Shown here piece after piece: positions 36,626 through 47,482 of a stretch of DNA of 64,000 bases. This stretch comes from Adiantum capillus-veneris. Lineage: Eukaryota > Streptophyta > Polypodiopsida > Polypodiales > Pteridaceae. Positions within the stretch are counted from its first letter, which is position 1; each line of letters opens with the position of its first letter. The stretch is from assembly GCA_014529385.2 (NCBI GenBank), contig CM043971.1, forward strand, positions 59,660,709 to 59,724,708. The letters are read 5' to 3'. The position numbers were made by a program, and so were the translations under genes. The notes under the pieces are model-generated. The model was given only the letters and a program-made list of their open reading frames with translations. It was not told the DNA's origin and did no database searches.

Positions 36626-36842
36626 CCCGGGGCAGTCACTTATCAAAAGATCCCTATATCACGTGCGTTCAAGAGGTAATTAATAATACCCCAATATACA
36701 TACTATACTTACACTGTGAGCCTATTTAAAAAACCCCCACCCCCCTCTAATGTATACATAAAAGTATACATTTTGGTCTTTTAATAATCCTCTCCGGTTA
36801 ACTCACGTGATCGTATACATTCTAAAAAGTGACCTCCCCGGG
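36626..36842. mobile_element. CCCGGGG-family MITE, copy 3
   Basis: It starts CCCGGGGCAGTCACTT and ends in the complement of CCCGGGGAGGTCACTT. An exact 8-bp duplication, TAAAGTTT, flanks it (36,618-36,625 and 36,843-36,850). Internal words CACGTGCGTTCAAGAGG and AATAATACCCC align with the copies at 9,357 and 17,580. It is non-coding and lies within the gypsy element, so it is younger than it. Confidence 0.85.
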
Positions 36843-38754
36843 TAAAGTTTTGACTCAACAAATTTTTTTTGAAAATTTGGAACTAGTTTCAATAAAGATC
36901 CCAATCAAACATGTAATGGTGATTCTAGTGCTTGATTCCAACCAAAATCCCAATTATCCTCTTCCACGGTACTTGCCCTGTTTTTGGCTTTTTCCTCTTT
37001 CTTCTCCCAACAGCTCGCCAAAGATGATGGTGATTGCAACAGTGGAACTAGCTATGGCATCCATGTTATAGTCTTTTTGCGTACATCTTCTTGAGTTGAC
37101 CAATCCGGAAGCTTAACATTTGCTGCTACTACCACATTTCTTCCAGAACGGGTAATCAACAAAACCACCAGTTCAGACTCCTCAAATCCCTCAATTTGAA
37201 CCATAGCAACACTAGGCTGCTTTCTGGCAGCACATTCTTGTTTCTTTCGATCATATTCCAAGGCTTCTAAACACTCCGACCGCTAATGCCATTCTCCTAA
37301 ACAGAAACGACAGGTCTTGGGTCGATTTGGATCTCGGACACCTCGTCCGTGGTTACGAACCCCCCCTTGACCTCGTCTGCTGGTTCGTCTTGGAAAAGGT
37401 GCCTTTGATGCATGAGCGTGAGCCAGCACTACTGTAGGCTCTTGTTCTGACTATTATGATTTCCATGTAGAAGAATCCTGACTCCTATGGCCAGGACCAT
37501 TGTAATAACATTCCATTGTATTATGGGTATTTGCGGTGCAAATCGCACACCATTTCTGATTCATTGTGCAATCTTGAGTGGCATGTACAAGATTCTGGCA
37601 TTGAGTACACCATAGCTCCTTCAGACTCTTTACCATCACAGAAGATTCCGCAGATCTAGATGAAACACCTTTCCCTTGACACTAGGATTTTTTCCGAGGT
37701 GCCTCCTCTAATTCTTTCACCGAACCACTGCTGCCTGAATGTGAGGATTCTGAGTCTGTACTCTTCAACTCCAAACTACACTGCCACTTACCTGAGATTG
37801 ACGATGATATTTCTTGCGATCCTTTTTCTTTGATTTCCTTGGTGACTCAATATCTTCTAAGGCTTCGACACCTGCTACAACAGCTCGTGCAATCACATTA
37901 TCTAGTGGAGTGGTTACCTTATCCACTATTGCTATAGCAGTTCTGAGATCCTTATTCAGTTCTTGAAAAAAATAATCATTCAATATCTCGGCTGCTGGCC
38001 GTTGTGCCTGAGGTACCCGCTGGAAGAGCATCTAAAACTTTGCAGCATAATTCTCCACTGGCAACGACTCTTGACACAACGTTTGAAGCTTTTTCAAATG
38101 TTGAGGGACTGTCTTTTCCCTTTTGAATTGATGCATGAATGATCTGGAACCTTTGACATAAGTTTGAAAGTGATCATCAAGATACTATGACAACCATGTT
38201 GCAACTTTCCCTAAAAGTGTGGACTTAAACAGAGATTGTTGATGGAGAGGAACCACTACAACGGAACTTCAATCCATACACCTTATTAAATTGCCACAAA
38301 TGTGCATCAAAATCTTTTTTAAATCGACCTCGAAAGCGGCTATACTTAATCTGACCACCCGCCACTGGTTGTGCCATAGCCCCTCGCCCAATTGTGCCCT
38401 CTCCAGGAAAGAGTCGACAAACAATAGGAGGCGAAGACGATGGCGGGGTAACCCATGGACTTCTTATTGGCATCGGTGGTGGAGGGACATAAGTTGGTGA
38501 GGGAGAGTGCACAACAGGAATACATGATTGACTACACGGAGTACACCATGCATGTCGAATACGCCGACCACAAACCGGGCTTGGCGATGGAGACACATGT
38601 TCCTCAGCCTGGGGTGGGGAAAATACAAATTCATCCGAACCACCTCTCCTCCATTGTCTACCCACTACTGAAACAACAGGATCAAGAGGACCCTGTGACC
38701 TAGTGCGCATGCATATTCATGGCAGATCACCCATCACGTATCGTGCTCGCAAGA

Positions 38755-39014
38755 TGTAATGCCTATGGCTCCGCAATGGAGCAATAAGCACTACGCTCAC
38801 ACTTCCTTAGATTAGATGGAACAACGATGTATAAGAAGACAATAGACAATACACAGGGATAGAACACCATCTTCTTCATTGATACACAGTAGAGCACACA
38901 ATTACATGAGAATGATTTTGATTGATTGATACTCCCTACAATGATTGGTATGCCCCCCAAATACACCCGCTGCTCTAGCACAGATCAGGAATGATGCAAA
39001 CCCATCCTGACCCA
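38755..39014 (-). repeat. Candidate 5' LTR of the gypsy element
   Basis: On the minus strand it begins TGGGTCAGGATGGG and ends CATTACA. It contains the phrase ATCAATGAAGAAGATGG, common in plant LTR R/U5 regions, and lies about 45 bp ahead of the gag start. No second copy is present to test it and the primer site was not recognised. Confidence 0.45.
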
Positions 39015-39123
39015 TGGTATCACGTGAAGAGCTGTCCGTAGCCGCATGATGTCCTAGTCAGCAGAGTCCGCACATCCACAGGACCCGCAGTGTGCGGCGT
39101 ATGCCATAACATAGGTGAAGCAG

Positions 39124-39294
39124 ATGAAAGGATCGTTGGCTGAGATTCTAGAGGAGGTGGGAATAGTCCTGTCTTTGGAGGTTGAAATCCCAATCAAACG
39201 ACCCCTCACTCCAAGGAGAGAAGAATCACAAATGGGGGACGATTTTTTCAATCTCATGAGGACGACAAAACAGATGCTAGAAGCAAAAAATTGA
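39124..39294 (+). CDS. Small open frame of unknown function
   Basis: A 56-codon frame starting MKGSLAEILEEVG and ending MLEAKN, with mixed, protein-like composition and a CNPT-like basic middle (IKRPLTPRREE). I do not recognise it. It begins the eroded plus-strand coding region described next and is more likely a relic than a working gene. Confidence 0.3.
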   Translation: MKGSLAEILEEVGIVLSLEVEIPIKRPLTPRREESQMGDDFFNLMRTTKQMLEAKN

Positions 39295-41640
39295 ATGCAA
39301 CTCAACTCCTTAACAACCTCACATACTAATTTTTCTAAAGAAAAAGAGAAAGAATAAAATCAAAGAGAGAAAAAGGAGACAAGGAAAGAACGTGAGAAAA
39401 TCCCATCACATGAAGCAAAGGCTGGTACAACCCACACCACTCAAGAACTCTAGTTGAAAAAGGAGAAAGAACATTAGGCCATAGTGCCTATTTTAGAATT
39501 CGAGGGAACCACAAGAACAACGAAGGTGCTTGCCAACTTCTCCGCAAGGCAAACAAAAGAAGACCCCTTGGTGGTGTGAGAGCCAAGGGTGATTACCTTT
39601 TGGTGAATCCATAAAGAAAAAAGCCCATGAAGGCTATCAATTTGGAAGTCAGTATCACTCTTAAAGGTAAAGACTCCACAAAGGAACACAAGAGGCGGCA
39701 CCCCAAGTCCCCACTACGACAGAAAAACCCATTCTTTTGGGATTGCCGGACCGAGAATTAATGGAAGAAGAGGAAGCAGGCCCAAGTCATAAGGAAACCC
39801 CTAAAGAGTGTGCAAATGAAGAAGAAGAAGAGGAGGGAGTCAAAAATCTCCAAAGAAGATGGTGAGACAGATGTTGACATTGCTCATCATCTCAAACAAG
39901 ATCGTTTTGAGATGATGAAGAAAATCAACAAAGCAGCCCGACAAACAGATGAGGATAATGACAGACTCCATGAAGTTTTGGAGCCGTTTCACGCCATCAC
40001 ATAAACACTGAACGATAAAATTGGAGAGCTACAAGAGAAGGTGGCCGGCCATATACGCCAACCTCCACGAAGCCGAACAAGTATGCAATAGGGAATTAAG
40101 TGAAAGGATTCATGAATCCATGCAAAGAGCAATAAAAGAAAAAAAAGAAGCGCAAGACTTTGAAAAACAAGCCAATCAAATGCACATAGCACTCAAAGTG
40201 GCCAATGACAGAAGAGTGGTGGCTAAGGGGGCACTCAATCAACGTCTAGAAGATCCAGTCCCCGTGACTCAAGAACCATCTGCACCCACTGATGCTAACC
40301 CAACCCAAAAGAAAAAGAGGCTCTACAAGATCAACTCAAAGCAAAGGAGCTTCAAAATGACATGGTTGCCCACATTTTTCTACAGAAGGAGAAGGAGCTG
40401 CAAACTGAAATCTTAGATCTGCAATCAAAATTAGATGTTGCCAATAGAAACCTAATGCGCATAGCACTCAAATTAGTGCCCAATGAGAGAAGAGCGGTGG
40501 CTAAGGGGGCACTTAATCAACTTCTAGAAGATCCAGTCCTCGTGGCTTAAGGACCATCCACACCTAGTGATGCTAACCCAAAAAAAAAGAGGCTCTAAAA
40601 GATCAACTCAAAGCAAAGGAGCTTCAAAATGACATGCTCGCCCACATTTTTCTATATAAGAAGAAGGAGCTGCAAGTTGAAATCTTAGATCTGCAATCAA
40701 AATTAGATGTTGCCAATAGAAACCTACAAATGAAAGAAGTTAAAATCAGCCTGCAAAAAATGGAGGAACTTAAATTCACCAAAGAGGGCTTGGGGTTGGG
40801 CATGGAAGAAACACCCCTTGAGGAAGAGCATGGACTTGAAGAAGAAATGTTGCCAATCAATCCAACCAAAATAGAGCTCTCCAAGGCCGAATAGGAGCTC
40901 TCCCAACTCCTTGCCAACATGGTAGAATCCATCCAGAAGCAATGCATAGAGTGGGAGAGGCATATCCTACATAGTGTCAATCTGAGTTTCTTCAAGTGGG
41001 GCAATAGGACAAAAGAATACAATAGGCCTACCCTCACTTACAGACTTCTTAAGTATGAACCATCAAGACAAGGGTGCGGTTGATGCCAAAGTTCCCAATT
41101 AAAGAAATAGGAGGGTATGAACATATGATCCTAGAATAGTGGAAATCCCCCATGAACATGAAGAATTAGCCAGTGTGGAGGCTCCAATGGTTTAGAAAAT
41201 ACCCAACTTGTTGCACCAACTATGCCAGGGCACCCAAAGAAATATGATTTGTGTGTGTGGAGGAGGCGTATGTGGAAAGACTACTCCACTAGATGTAGAA
41301 CGCAACCAACATGGCTCTACTTTCCACTACTATCGGCATCAAAAGAAGGCTAAGATCAAAATGAGAAATAAATGATACAAACACTAGAACATGTGATAAG
41401 ACAAATGCTATCAAAGATTGCAAAAATGCTCATCATTTGCATCGAAGGCTTGCATACCTCCATCCACATGCACATCCCATGGACACGGTTCCTAGAAGAT
41501 CGAGAAGGACTTAGCTGGAACCTACAGGTAGCACCACAACCCCAAATCATCATGGGGTTGTTTGCTTGCCTCCAATTTTTACCATGCCATCATCTCTAGA
41601 CCTTTGAGGACGCCTTCTACACCGGCTTCTTTGAATATCA
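39295..41640 (+). pseudogene. Eroded plus-strand coding region, unknown family
   Basis: Successive coding-like pieces occur in changing frames. They include a phrase LEFEGTTRTTKVLANFSARQ near 39,490, an acidic EEEEEEG segment near 39,820, and Lys/Glu-rich, heptad-like coiled coil (IGELQEKV, EKELQTEILDLQSKLDVANR) between 39,900 and 40,900. A final stretch near 41,470-41,640 reads IPWTRFLEDREGLSWN and later FEDAFYTGFFEYQ. A segment of about 275 bp is tandemly duplicated at 40,180-40,735. Many stops interrupt it. It may be a gag-like or host coiled-coil gene; I do not recognise it. Confidence 0.4.
40180..40735 (+). repeat. Tandem duplication of about 275 bp
   Basis: Anchors repeat in order: GGCTAAGGGGGCACT at 40,221 and 40,499; GATCAACTCAAAGCAAAGG at 40,329 and 40,601; GATCTGCAATCAAAATTAG in each copy. 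The spacing of 272-278 bp shows small length changes between copies. It duplicates the coiled-coil-coding part of the eroded region. Confidence 0.8.
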
Positions 41641-41666
41641 ATCACAAATACTTGGGACGCTCATCA

Positions 41667-41785
41667 GTGATGGTAATGTGTGTGCTAGTATCCACCCAAC
41701 CATGCTATCTTATAGCCTCCCCCTAGCGTACACACTGTCCGACCGTTTTGGTGGCCTTTCCCATAGGACCCTTGTCCTTATATTA
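41667..41785 (-). repeat. 3' LTR of the chromovirus
   Basis: It lies directly after the polypurine run and reads, on the minus strand, ATAAGGACAAGGGTCC through AGGGGGAGGCTATAAGAT to CACACATTACCATC. It matches the LTR remnant at 24,733-24,931, which carries an extra internal duplication. The exact outer limit is uncertain. Confidence 0.65.
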
Positions 41786-42733
41786 CCCCCCCCCCCCCCC
41801 CTTGGACAATTGTTTTTGTCCTCAAAAAAGAACGTAGGAAAATGTTTCTTAAGTGCGGAGATATTCTCCCATGTAGAACCCTTTTTAGGTCTATCTAGCC
41901 ATTTTACCAGCACCTGTGGTCTGACATGATGTCTCGTGTGAAGCTCATGAGAATCCAAACTCTTTTCGGGCTTGCTTGGCTGTTTGATAAGGTCAACTAG
42001 CACACCTTTTTCAATGACATTATCATTTTGTCCTAGCTATTCTTGTAAACGGCTAATATGAAAAATAGGATGAACTCGTGGCTGCCTGGAAGAGCTAACT
42101 TATAGGCCACTTGGCCTATTTGTTGGAGAATGGTAAACGGTCCACAATAGCATGATGAAAGTTTAGAAACTTTTCCCTTCACTTTTTGAATGCTATGGTA
42201 GCTTGAGGAAAACCTTGTATCCTTCTTCAAAAGTAGCAAGACAATGATGCTCAACTGTGCACTTCTTATATCAATATTGAGCTTGCTTAACATTGTGTCG
42301 AGCAACTCGAAGCATGTCAAAATGGTCTTGGAGAAAATCCTTCGCTTGTTGTATCTTCTCCTTAGCCAACCCCACTATAACGGGTGATCTAGGTTGAAAT
42401 CCGTATAAAAGCATAAATGGACTAAACCTTGTAGTCACATGCTTTGAACTACTATAAGTAAGTTCCAATATAGGTAAGTAGTCTTCCCAATTGGTTTCTT
42501 CTTGCTAACGTATGCTTGTAGCATATCCCCTAGCATTTGATTAACTCTTTCGATTTGACCGTTTGTTTTTGGATGATCAGCCGTACTTAGCTTTTGCCGT
42601 GCAAAAGGAGAAAGTAAAATAGAGTTATGGTGGGATGGAGAATCTTGTAATTTCTGTAATGTTTGTTTTACAACAGCTGCACGTTGCTCTATAGAATTAA
42701 AATTGAGAGCACTTTGCTCGTTAGATTTGTTAA

Positions 42734-44072
42734 CACTAGGTTGGTAACCTAACAGGACATAAAAGTGTCCCTTCAGGGTTTTGAAAAAAACCTCCAAAAC
42801 CATAGTAGATCCACTCATTTTGTAAAATCCTTTCATGAGGTTATAGTTCAAGGCCTACTACACATGGAAAAAATAAGAAACTTGTAAAATTTCTCATCTT
42901 TTGGTCACACCAAGCCTCCAAAGTTGATGGACCAGAACATTTTCATCAAAACAGTCATTTCTTACGTTTTGTTGCATAAAAATAAGATTAGGGATTTTTG
43001 TAGGACTTGAGATAAATTCCCTAGTTAACTTCAATGGGTTGGTGATCAGAACATATGATTGCTTCTCACTCACTATTTTTTGTTTTGCCAAAAGAAATAG
43101 GTACAAAAAAGTTTAATTTTTGCCATTCTGCAAACCTATCATCAAAGTTTCTATAGCCACGCTCAATACAAATAATATATGCATGTTTTCTTAACTCCCT
43201 ATTGTACTTTAGGTTCATAAGGAGCCATGGAGCATGTCAAAAGAATAATACATCTCTTACCAAGGGGAATCTTGGGGACAAAGATGAAGTGCTAAATACA
43301 GCAAACATGAAAAAACTGGGTTCAACATTATGAGTTGTAGAATCCCATAGAAACTATTCAATATCTAGCCAAATTTGATCCTTATGACTAGATATGGTTA
43401 CTACCTACAAAATGCATGTAGTTGTCACAAAAAACTAACAATATTGAAAAAGCTATACTTGATATACTAGAATGTTTCATTTTCTTCTACAATTGAAAAA
43501 ATCAACCATCGTTGTCTACTATGCAAAATAGGGTATTAGGTGCCCCAAAACTCAAGGAATATTAGCTTTATGTTACAATATGCGACATAGAAAATCAAAA
43601 CTGCATTTGGATATCATGAAAGCCACCAAAAAAATCATAGAAGAGCTAAAATTGGCTAAAAAACAGGATTTGACAATTTTTGTAATTTGGTCATAACTTA
43701 CAACTTTAACATTTATTTCTCCCTAGAAGCATCAGGACATGTTGAGGACTACTAAAGATAGTTATCTAGCATTATAGACCTCACAAACATGAATTCTAGA
43801 GTGGTATAGTTGCAAAAAGTTGAAAAAAGTCAAAAACAGGACCCGTTTTTTCACACAGTTTAGGTTGTGAAATGTTGTGCAAGGACAAGGTTAAAGATGG
43901 AATTGATATTCCAAAAAAATGTCGAGTTTTTTTCAGCTTATGAGACAATTTTCTAGACAGATAGCACCTCAAAATCCATTTTGAAACTCTTGACATAATT
44001 CAAGGAAAATGGTCACTTAATAGGACATAAAAGAGTCCCAGGACATAAAAGTGTCCCATTACCAACCTAGTG
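42734..44072. mobile_element. TTAA-flanked DNA transposon, piggyBac-like ends
   Basis: A 1,339-bp insertion with perfect 14-bp inverted ends, CACTAGGTTGGTAA, flanked on both sides by TTAA (42,730-42,733 and 44,073-44,076). Next to the ends are copies of GGACATAAAAGTGTCCC, itself a hairpin (GGACA/TGTCC): one at the left and two at the right, one of which has a single change. A TTAA target duplication is the mark of the piggyBac superfamily, rare in plants. The interior is AT-rich. The longest frame, minus strand 42,894-43,106, encodes an unrecognised 70-residue peptide, so the element is probably non-autonomous. Confidence 0.75.
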
Positions 44073-46049
44073 TTAACACTTTGCTTATCATTAGAATTAA
44101 TTCATTTCACTTTGCATACCATTACTAGAATTCAGAGCACTTTGCTCTTGAGAATTCACAAAACTTGGAGACAAGCAGTAACACAAAAAGACTTCATCTA
44201 TTTTTGCAAAATAGAAAGCTCGGTTGTACATATAAGAGGTGCAGATGGTAAATTTTTCTCACCAAGTAAAAGTACGTGTTTACCATTGGCCATAACGGAT
44301 AAGGAGTTGTGTTCATAACTAGTGTGCAATGTGTTTCCTTATAAACCATGCAGTCACTCCCATCCTAAAATGACATCAGCACGGTCCATGTTCATAACTT
44401 GAAAGTCAAGGATCAATCGTATGATCTTGAACAATAAGCTCAACCCCTCAAACTACCGTGTCCCATACTTCTTTATCATTGCCAGACATCTATTCTACCA
44501 CATACTTGTGGGAGCAGGGAGTCTGTGTAAGCTTCAATAACTTGACTAGCTTATAGTTCAAGAAGTTATGAGTTGCACCATCATCCACTAAAATACGAAC
44601 ATGTTGTTTGTTAATAGTGCCATGCATGCGAATCAACTCATGGGGGCCAAAGGTGGGTACCACATTGAAGCAGGCACAAAACACTTATGCTTAAATAACC
44701 TCTACAACACAATATTTAGGAGATGAATCTAATGTGAGGTGTTGCACCGTGTGCATGGCCTTTTCTTTGCCTTTCCTTCTCGCTATGTTGGTCCAAAAGA
44801 CATCTGAAACACAAATTGTGTTTCTTTGCATGCTCAAAATTAGTAGTACTGAGAGACCCACATGGAGTATCTTGTAATTGCTTAAGCTTCTTAGCCTCTT
44901 GTGGGCGTGGAGAGGTAGATTGTCTCTTGTTCCTCTTGGAACTTGTGGGAGATCTACCTCACTATTGGCTCTTAGCCACATTGCTCTTAGCAAAATTATT
45001 CTTAGAGTAGGAAACATTTTCCTTCCTCTCTGGGTCATCATCATTTCTTTGGGCATGACTAATGGCTTCTTCCAAAGTTTTGGGATGTTGGATCTTGACA
45101 TGAAGATGATAGTCTTTGTCAAGAGCCATATTAAAACCTCGTATCTTTTGGAATTCATCTAGACCTTCTAGTTTTATTATGATTTTGTGATACTTGGAAA
45201 GATACTGAGTGAGAGAGAGGCTAGACATGCGGCATGAATCCCATGCTAACCAAGTCTTATCCTCTTCATTGGAGTTCAAAAACTCTTTGGAGAAAGAAGC
45301 TTGAAACGCAGCCCAAGACAGAGGACAAGCATCTATTGGAAATGTCATCCACCACTTATAGGCCTTGCCTTTAAGAGATAGACTTGTTTCCATAGCTGTC
45401 TTTATATCTGGGGTGTGTCTCAACCTATGAATATCACTCCATTTGTGTAAGAACGTATTGACCACATCCTTGTTGCGATCACACTCTTCCCCGTGAAACT
45501 CGGGAATGGTGATATTGTTAAGCAATGCATTGCTACTTTCTACATCTTGTAAAGCACTTGCCTCTTGGACCTGAGAGCTTGGTTTCCTTGAATCGTGTCA
45601 GTTGTGGCTCCTTGAGCCGTATGTGAATTCAGAAACTTCACAAGTAGCTCAGTAAGATTTGTAACATTTGCATTGAGTGCAGAGAGGTTGCATTCAAGTA
45701 CGCTTTGGCTATAAGGTCTCCACCTTTGTAGCCACAGAGGAATGGACTCAAAGCTTTGGAATCTTAAGCACAACAAACCCCGGGCTAGAAATTTTCATAA
45801 TTAAATTTGGACAAAAACTGACCCCGCTAGTCCTTACGAAAGATTCAATGTAAATTAAATTATTAAGAAAAATTAAATGGTTGCAGTAATCATTTAAGCA
45901 TAGACTTTACTAAAGGCTTCCTAGATATTCTATAAATATTTACTAGATATCTAAAGATTAATTAGGCTAAAATAGAACCTACTGTCAAAAGTATCTAGAA
46001 AAATCACTCTAAGTGTAAAAAATTGGTTTAAATCTAAGGAGATGCAATC

Positions 46050-47480
46050 TTTGCTGCCTTCACAACCATTTCCCCCAACAACAAAAGCTTCCTTTTTGCT
46101 GAAATTGTGACCTGGTAAATGCCCTCATGGACAATAAAGTCCCACAAGGCATTCTGAGTAGATGTTGGAAGAAAAAGGGCATCTGTTGCATCTACTTCCT
46201 TAGGAAAGATGGCCTGGTGCCCACCATATCCACCGCGTTCCAAATCATATCACCTAGGTGATGGTGGAAAACACTTTGTCAGCACCTCCTTGCTGAACTC
46301 CCCCCATCCTCGCACAACTTTCTAAACTTCATTGAACCTCCTTTTGGCACCTACTCCAGGAACAAATGGAGCTCATAGAGATTCCCCTGGATGTGTCTAA
46401 GCTCTAGCTACTACTCACAAAAGATGAAGGAGTGTAGCTTGGTTGTAGACAGTGTCACATAGACTCTATCTCGTACATAAGAACTTTCCAAGGTAATTGT
46501 GTGATGTGTGTATGAACTCTCATCAACAAGGTAGTGCAAATCCATGTGGCTCTCCTCATTTGGAAGGCTGTTCTAAGCTAATATTGTTTCCACATCTCTC
46601 GCCAATCCTGCAGCCTTGTCAATTAGTGATTGAGAAGAGGGTTCCACTTTGCCTAGGACGTAGCGGGGTATGCACCCCCACTTTTTGTAGTGATCTTTAA
46701 CATCTCCCACAGGATGCCCGAAGTGGTGTTGTTTCAATGCAAGAAGCTCATCTAGGGTCCATCTAGGGCCATACAAAAGGACTATCCATGTGCCTTTGGA
46801 GAACTCATAATAGTTGGACTTGAGAGGTGAGCATGCCAAAAAGTACTTACAAGGGAGTAGCCAATCCTTCACATCAACTATCTAATCAGCAAGGAACCAT
46901 GGTTTCGCCCTGTATCCCACCTTGACAATTGCATCCTCAGAAGACATGCACATCTCACCATGCAAAACTTCATCCAACCAAAACAAAGAAAATTAAGGGG
47001 CCAATAGAGGTAGCTTCACAATCATTGTTTGGTTGAGACAAAGCAGCATCCACAATGCATAGAGGAGGAAACCTGTCTTACCTATACCTAGATTCCCTAA
47101 TAAGATGACCCCCACCCTTGTGATTCTGCCTTGCATTGCAATCTACTCAAACACATCCTCATTATGCTCCCACACCCAATCAAAGATGGGTTCATAGCAA
47201 GGCCGTCACAACAGCTTGAAGGGCCGGTTCAAGTGGTTAGGCCCTTCGGAGGCTTGCCATGTGAGACCTGCACAGAGAGGGAGATCAATGAACAAAAATG
47301 TCATGGTTTTAGTATGGTTGGACGGCAATCCATCACAGTCAGAAGCACCAAGATTTTGTAGTTCTCAAGTGCTTAATTCTAGTAGCACCTCAACTAACCT
47401 TGTCTTTGTATCTTTACCTGCCCATTTAGGGTTGGGATGCTCCTACACCTCATCATCACAAGAGAGGAGCAAGACACCTT
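46050..47480 (-). pseudogene. Crinkler/RHS-type NTPase-nuclease fossil, left arm
   Basis: A broken copy of a gene of the Crinkler (CRN)/RHS effector type: a P-loop NTPase fused to a restriction-endonuclease-fold nuclease, known from oomycetes, trypanosomes, fungi and some plants. On the minus strand a Walker A motif GNLGIGKT lies near 47,075-47,100, followed by FLLYALWMLL. Then come the family phrases LACSPLKSNYYEFSKG, WTLDELLALKQ and KKWGCIPRYVLGK (46.9-46.6 kb), and the nuclease region with AIFPKEVDA and YQVTISAKRK (46.2-46.05 kb). Several breaks are present. It is the better-preserved arm of an inverted duplication centred at about 47,481. Treated as a fossil toxin-type gene. Confidence 0.7.
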
Positions 47481-47482
47481 GG

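Larger units (their letters stand above)
33700..39014 (-). mobile_element. Ty3/gypsy LTR retrotransposon, broken
   Basis: A fossil gypsy element on the minus strand. Parts from its 5' side: a candidate 5' LTR (38,755-39,014), gag from about 38.7 kb (MRTRSQG start; FRGRFKKDFDAHL), a zinc-knuckle region near 37.6-37.2 kb, protease near 36.5 kb (VLLDGGAGVNI), reverse transcriptase at about 35.5-34.9 kb (CVDYRKLNA, FLDGFSGYNQIQ), a weak RNase H region, and integrase at 34.3-33.7 kb (HCDVCQRLGK, KWGLDFIGPF, DYATKWVEAWPL). No chromodomain is seen and the 3' end including the 3' LTR is absent at the junction with the HAD fragment. It has well over ten breaks. A MITE is inserted at 36,626-36,842. It looks old. 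Confidence 0.85.
41667..45780 (-). mobile_element. Ty3/gypsy chromovirus, broken, with nested DNA element
   Basis: A fossil chromovirus on the minus strand. Parts from its 5' side: gag at 45.5-44.9 kb (IPEFHGEE, FQASFSKEFL), zinc-knuckle relic, protease at 44.7-44.5 kb (ILVDDGATHNFL), then, beyond the nested element, integrase at 42.7-42.4 kb (ADHPKTNGQIERVNQML), its C-terminal part, and a chromodomain-like end near 41.9 kb (VLVKWLDRPKKGSTWE). I did not recognise reverse transcriptase or RNase H. A C16 run at 41,786-41,801 is the polypurine tract on the other strand, followed by the 3' LTR. No 5' LTR is visible. It has many breaks and is old. Confidence 0.8.

Noticed and set aside
41200-41260. 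GGGVCGKTT-like phrase near 41,250 as a P-loop
   Set aside because: It lies in an eroded frame with no accompanying NTPase features.
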